DNA of 64,000 bases. Origin: Straminergon stramineum (lineage: Eukaryota > Streptophyta > Bryopsida > Hypnales > Calliergonaceae). The stretch covers positions 15,691,001-15,755,000 of the forward strand of contig OY987266.1 in assembly GCA_963920665.1 (NCBI GenBank), in the 5' to 3' direction. Position 1 is the first letter of the stretch. Every line of letters starts with the position of its first letter. Under the pieces are notes generated by a model. That model was given only the letters and a program-made list of their open reading frames with translations, made no database searches and was not told the DNA's origin. The translations under genes and the position numbers were made by a program. Below, one piece after another: positions 60,991 to 64,000 of this stretch.

Positions 60991-61429
60991 AGTTTTGATT
61001 ACAGAAGCACTTTAAATAGCTTGATTGTCCAAAAAGAATGAAAATGACAGCAATATATAAAGTAACATAATTAATGTACTTTTCAACTTATTGAAAAGAT
61101 AATGATTTGTGCTATTTTCAAGTTAACGATTTTTAATAATAACTTCCAAATTTATGAATTTATATATTATAACTTTATAAATTACACCTTTACAAGTTTA
61201 CAGCTTCACATATTTTAAAGATTTTAATATCTCAACATTTGAAAATTTGAATATAGAAATTAGTATTAGAGAAAGCATGAAAGTCCCTAGTGTAGTAATA
61301 ACACTCTCGTTCTATCCATTCATTATAGATAGAAAATGATTATATTTTCAGTTTTGATAAGTACCTTCATGTTTCTTGCAAAATTCAACTCCACCAACAT
61401 TTTTTTCCTTGAAATTTTTTATTACAAGT
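60991..61429. other. AT-rich stretch
   Basis: Nothing recognised. Confidence 0.4.
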
Positions 61430-63125
61430 TTAAATTGGGAGAATTTTATAAGTCTAATTTTTGTTGAAGGCAATTGCATTTAAATTTTAAAATTAAGAAG
61501 TACCTTAAATTCTTTGCTTGAAAATGCCTTACATTTTTAATGGTGTTTAAAGATTAATCTATATTAAGGTGAATGCATGGTACTTATTATGTGCCAATGT
61601 AGTTAATCATGCAACAATTTTGAACTTCTCATAATTCAATTTCAATAAATTTAGGTTGTGTTTCACACTATGTATTTTTTAATTGTCCTCTTTTGGATAC
61701 AAAATGTACTAATAAATACACCTATACCTTAGGAAGGTTTTCATAATATACTTACGAATTTGTAAATTATCTTATAGAAAATTCCACTTTGTCTCTTATG
61801 CAACTTTTTAAGTTGAATGAACTCAAAAGCAACTTTCAACCTTCATATTGCTTATTCTATACCTCCCATATTTGATTTGATTAAGAAATATTATCCATAT
61901 AGTTTCAAATTTAATTGTTGTAGATCAATAGATTAAAATGGTGGAATTTTTTATAATTTTTATTAAATACAATCACTTATAAAAAAATGAAAGAAAAAAA
62001 CTCAAATTGGATTTCAAGAATATCTCTATTGTCCTTTCTTTCTTTATCATCAAACTTCTTAGTTTGCCGTATAGAGAAATCTATCATGTTTTTTTTTAAT
62101 TTAGTTTAAATTTAAAAAATAAGAAAGCTTCTCTTTTATATATGCATTAGTAAGGTTAAAATGGATGGTAATCAGGTGATAAAAAAAATTTCATATAAAG
62201 TTCAAATTAACTTATAACAAAATGAAAATACCAAATTCTTCAAATGACAAGAATAATTCCAAATGTCATGGAATTATAATAAAAATTTACTTAAAATGTC
62301 AGCAGCACTTACTAAAAGTTTGTATCATGTATCATGTATCATTGTACAAAAAGTTTGTATCATGTATCATTGGTGAGGTATACATACAACTTGTTTCTAA
62401 CCAAGGCCCCATTTGGACAAGAGTCAGTGACCTATTTTCATGAATGAGAGGAATATGATGTCAACTAGGACCTTCATTGTTGTGTGATGAATAACACATT
62501 GACACCTAATGAAGTTGCAAAGACTAGTTTTCAGTTTTGAGCTTCTCAAAAATACATTCCCCTAAACATCAAGAACAAGTTGGATCGTAATTTGCACTTT
62601 CTTAATTTCTACTAATTCTAAACTTGATGAAAAAATAACAAAAATAGTGCAATCTTCATTATTTTTATTCCGTGACCCAAGAAAATTATTCCCCACCATT
62701 GCTCAATCCGACATATGCAAAAATGATTAACCCTCAAAAGACGGATTGGTGACCATGGAAATCCTTCCTTTTGGAACTATGTAACATCATCTACTTTAAG
62801 AAAATCAAAAATATCCATTGGAAGTCATACTATTGTAGAAGACCTCCCCTTTTCTCACAAAATTCCAAGGATGTATAGTCATAGTTTTGTCCTACATGGA
62901 GAGATACTTTGTCATCCATCGGACACAAAACGTCCGCTCTGATGTTTAAGGGTTAACGTTGTCATAAACAAGTCATATACCTTACATTGGTTGAGATTCA
63001 CTCGGATTCATGTGGGAGATTTGACTTGAGCTCTAGAACAAATGAAAAAGAGAATCCTCTACAGTATAAGTCACTTTTTTGTATGACAAGTTCAAAATTT
63101 TAAAGTATATTATATGGATTGAATT
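61430..63125 (-). repeat. 1.6-kb repeat, inverted copy of 33105-34646
   Basis: Inverted partner of 33105-34646. It includes a small local duplication of AGTTTGTATCATGTATCAT at about 62320-62370 and holds the 230-bp TTAA element at 62727. No coding sequence. Confidence 0.75.
62727..62956 (-). mobile_element. TTAA-target element, 230-bp family, complete copy
   Basis: Ends TTAACCCTCAAAAGACGG and GATGTTTAAGGGTTAA; 230 bp including both TTAA. The interior (GTCATACTATTGTAGAAGACC, TAGTCATAGTTTTGTCCTAC) is the reverse complement of the 41875-42097 part of the other copy. Confidence 0.75.
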
Positions 63126-63740
63126 GTTAATTGTCTTCAAGTCTTTGTTTTCCAAAAACTTTAGAACCCCAATTTCATGAAAGTTTTGAAACTATAATAA
63201 TTTTCCATATGTCACAAGCATCCAATACAAAAAAATTTTGTCATGGATAAGCTTAATTAACTTAGATGAAGTACAGTACCTATTTGGGGATAGTTTTGGC
63301 TGCAAGTACTACGGTAGTGTACACTGAAGCAGTGGTGTAAGCTTACAGTACATCATCTCCAAATTTGAGTGCATGAACCATTTCACCAATGCATGTAACT
63401 TGTAGGATAAGCAGATCCAACATGGACTGCAGTCCAATTGGGAGCCCTAAGTTACTTTTGGATCCAATGGAGTTCTGTTCAGTGGCATTCTAATGTAACT
63501 TAGTTATTTTATTGTAATGACAGAGTGTGCAATTGAGACTCAAAGTTCTGGAAATGGAGATGAAAGGCAGTTGGAATTGGGTTGAAAAGTCACTATTTCA
63601 TGAATTCACTGAACTCACATATGCATGCGGCTTCTACACATGGCAAAAGGTTCATACATTATTTTATTGTCATTATGAGGTCATTTGCTAGATGCAGAAT
63701 TATATGAGCTACTTGTCATAATCATTCTCAAGCTAGGGGT
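63126..63740. other. AT-rich stretch
   Basis: No element or gene recognised. Confidence 0.4.
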
Positions 63741-64000
63741 TCACTTTCCTCTGATTTTTGTATTCTCCATTATTTTCTTTGGTGCTCTCCAACTAGCTTT
63801 CGGGAAGTTTCTTGGAGTTACCCCTATAATTTGCCTTTGCTTTGTAGAAGGAGTGAAGTTTTTTTCTAAGGGCATTGGTTTCATCCTTTCCTTATCAAAA
63901 TCTCCTGGTTCAATTCTTACCAACCACTTTCCTTCAACTTCAAATTTGCAAAGGCTACAATCCTCCTTTTTCAAAGATATGGAGGTTTTAAAACTAAACT
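63741..64000 (-). CDS. Possible terminal exon of an unknown gene
   Basis: The minus-strand frame is open from about the right window edge to a stop at 63741, some 85 codons, with a balanced charged composition (CSLCKFEVEGKWLVRIEPG, then Lys/Pro-rich sequence). It looks more protein-like than other frames in the AT-rich parts. I do not recognise a domain; it may be a 3' exon or a retroelement relic. Confidence 0.25.
   Translation of the reverse strand, partial: FSFKTSISLKKEDCSLCKFEVEGKWLVRIEPGDFDKERMKPMPLEKNFTPSTKQRQIIGVTPRNFPKASWRAPKKIMENTKIRGK

Overview
This is nuclear DNA from a land plant with a large, repeat-packed, AT-rich genome. One intact host gene can be recognised: a plant PHT1-type phosphate:H+ symporter on the minus strand (50113 to 48140, two short GT-AG introns, 531 residues). 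It sits in a GC-rich island of about 3.5 kb. Nearly everything else is transposon-derived. The exact lineage cannot be fixed from this window; the repeat load and the hAT types would suit a fern, lycophyte, bryophyte or gymnosperm. Bases 1-200 are an assembly gap.

Layout. 201-1842: a decayed coiled-coil plus RING-like ORF cut by the gap. 2040-8250: two copies of a block made of a degenerate AT-rich satellite, a conserved module of about 600 bp and short GC-rich AGTCCRYGCCCT repeats; the second copy leads into a TATA box. 8437-11994: a DUF659-type hAT transposase with a BED-like finger and a long disordered tail, kept in one frame for 3.5 kb but broken by eight internal stops. 12.6-16 kb: hAT-terminus-like, CACTA-like and tandem-repeat debris and a second-type hAT fragment. 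16-20.6 kb: AT-rich, with a possible LTR promoter and primer-binding site. 20610-32510: two copies of one terminal-inverted-repeat (TIR) element, each split by a copy of the same 3.82-kb LTR-like sequence, with a hAT remnant and a small hAT-like element between them. 33.1-34.6 kb is an inverted copy of 61.4-63.1 kb. 36.1-39.6 kb: an intron-containing hAT gene (minus strand), decayed. 40.5-46.8 kb: inverted repeat pair with nested TTAA-target elements. 47-51.8 kb: the phosphate transporter and flanks. 51.8-64 kb: AT-rich DNA with more TTAA elements, degenerate satellites and an 82-bp minisatellite.

Two things stand out. First, several families of short elements end in TTAACCC and insert exactly at TTAA; nested copies and empty sites inside this same window support this. 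That is the signature of piggyBac-like elements, which are not a standard component of land-plant genomes. Second, the transposon ORFs decay almost only by in-frame stops that one C-to-T (or G-to-A) transition can make, with very few frameshifts, as expected if methylated cytosines were deaminated during long silencing. Homology statements come from reading the sequence and from family knowledge; no database search was possible.
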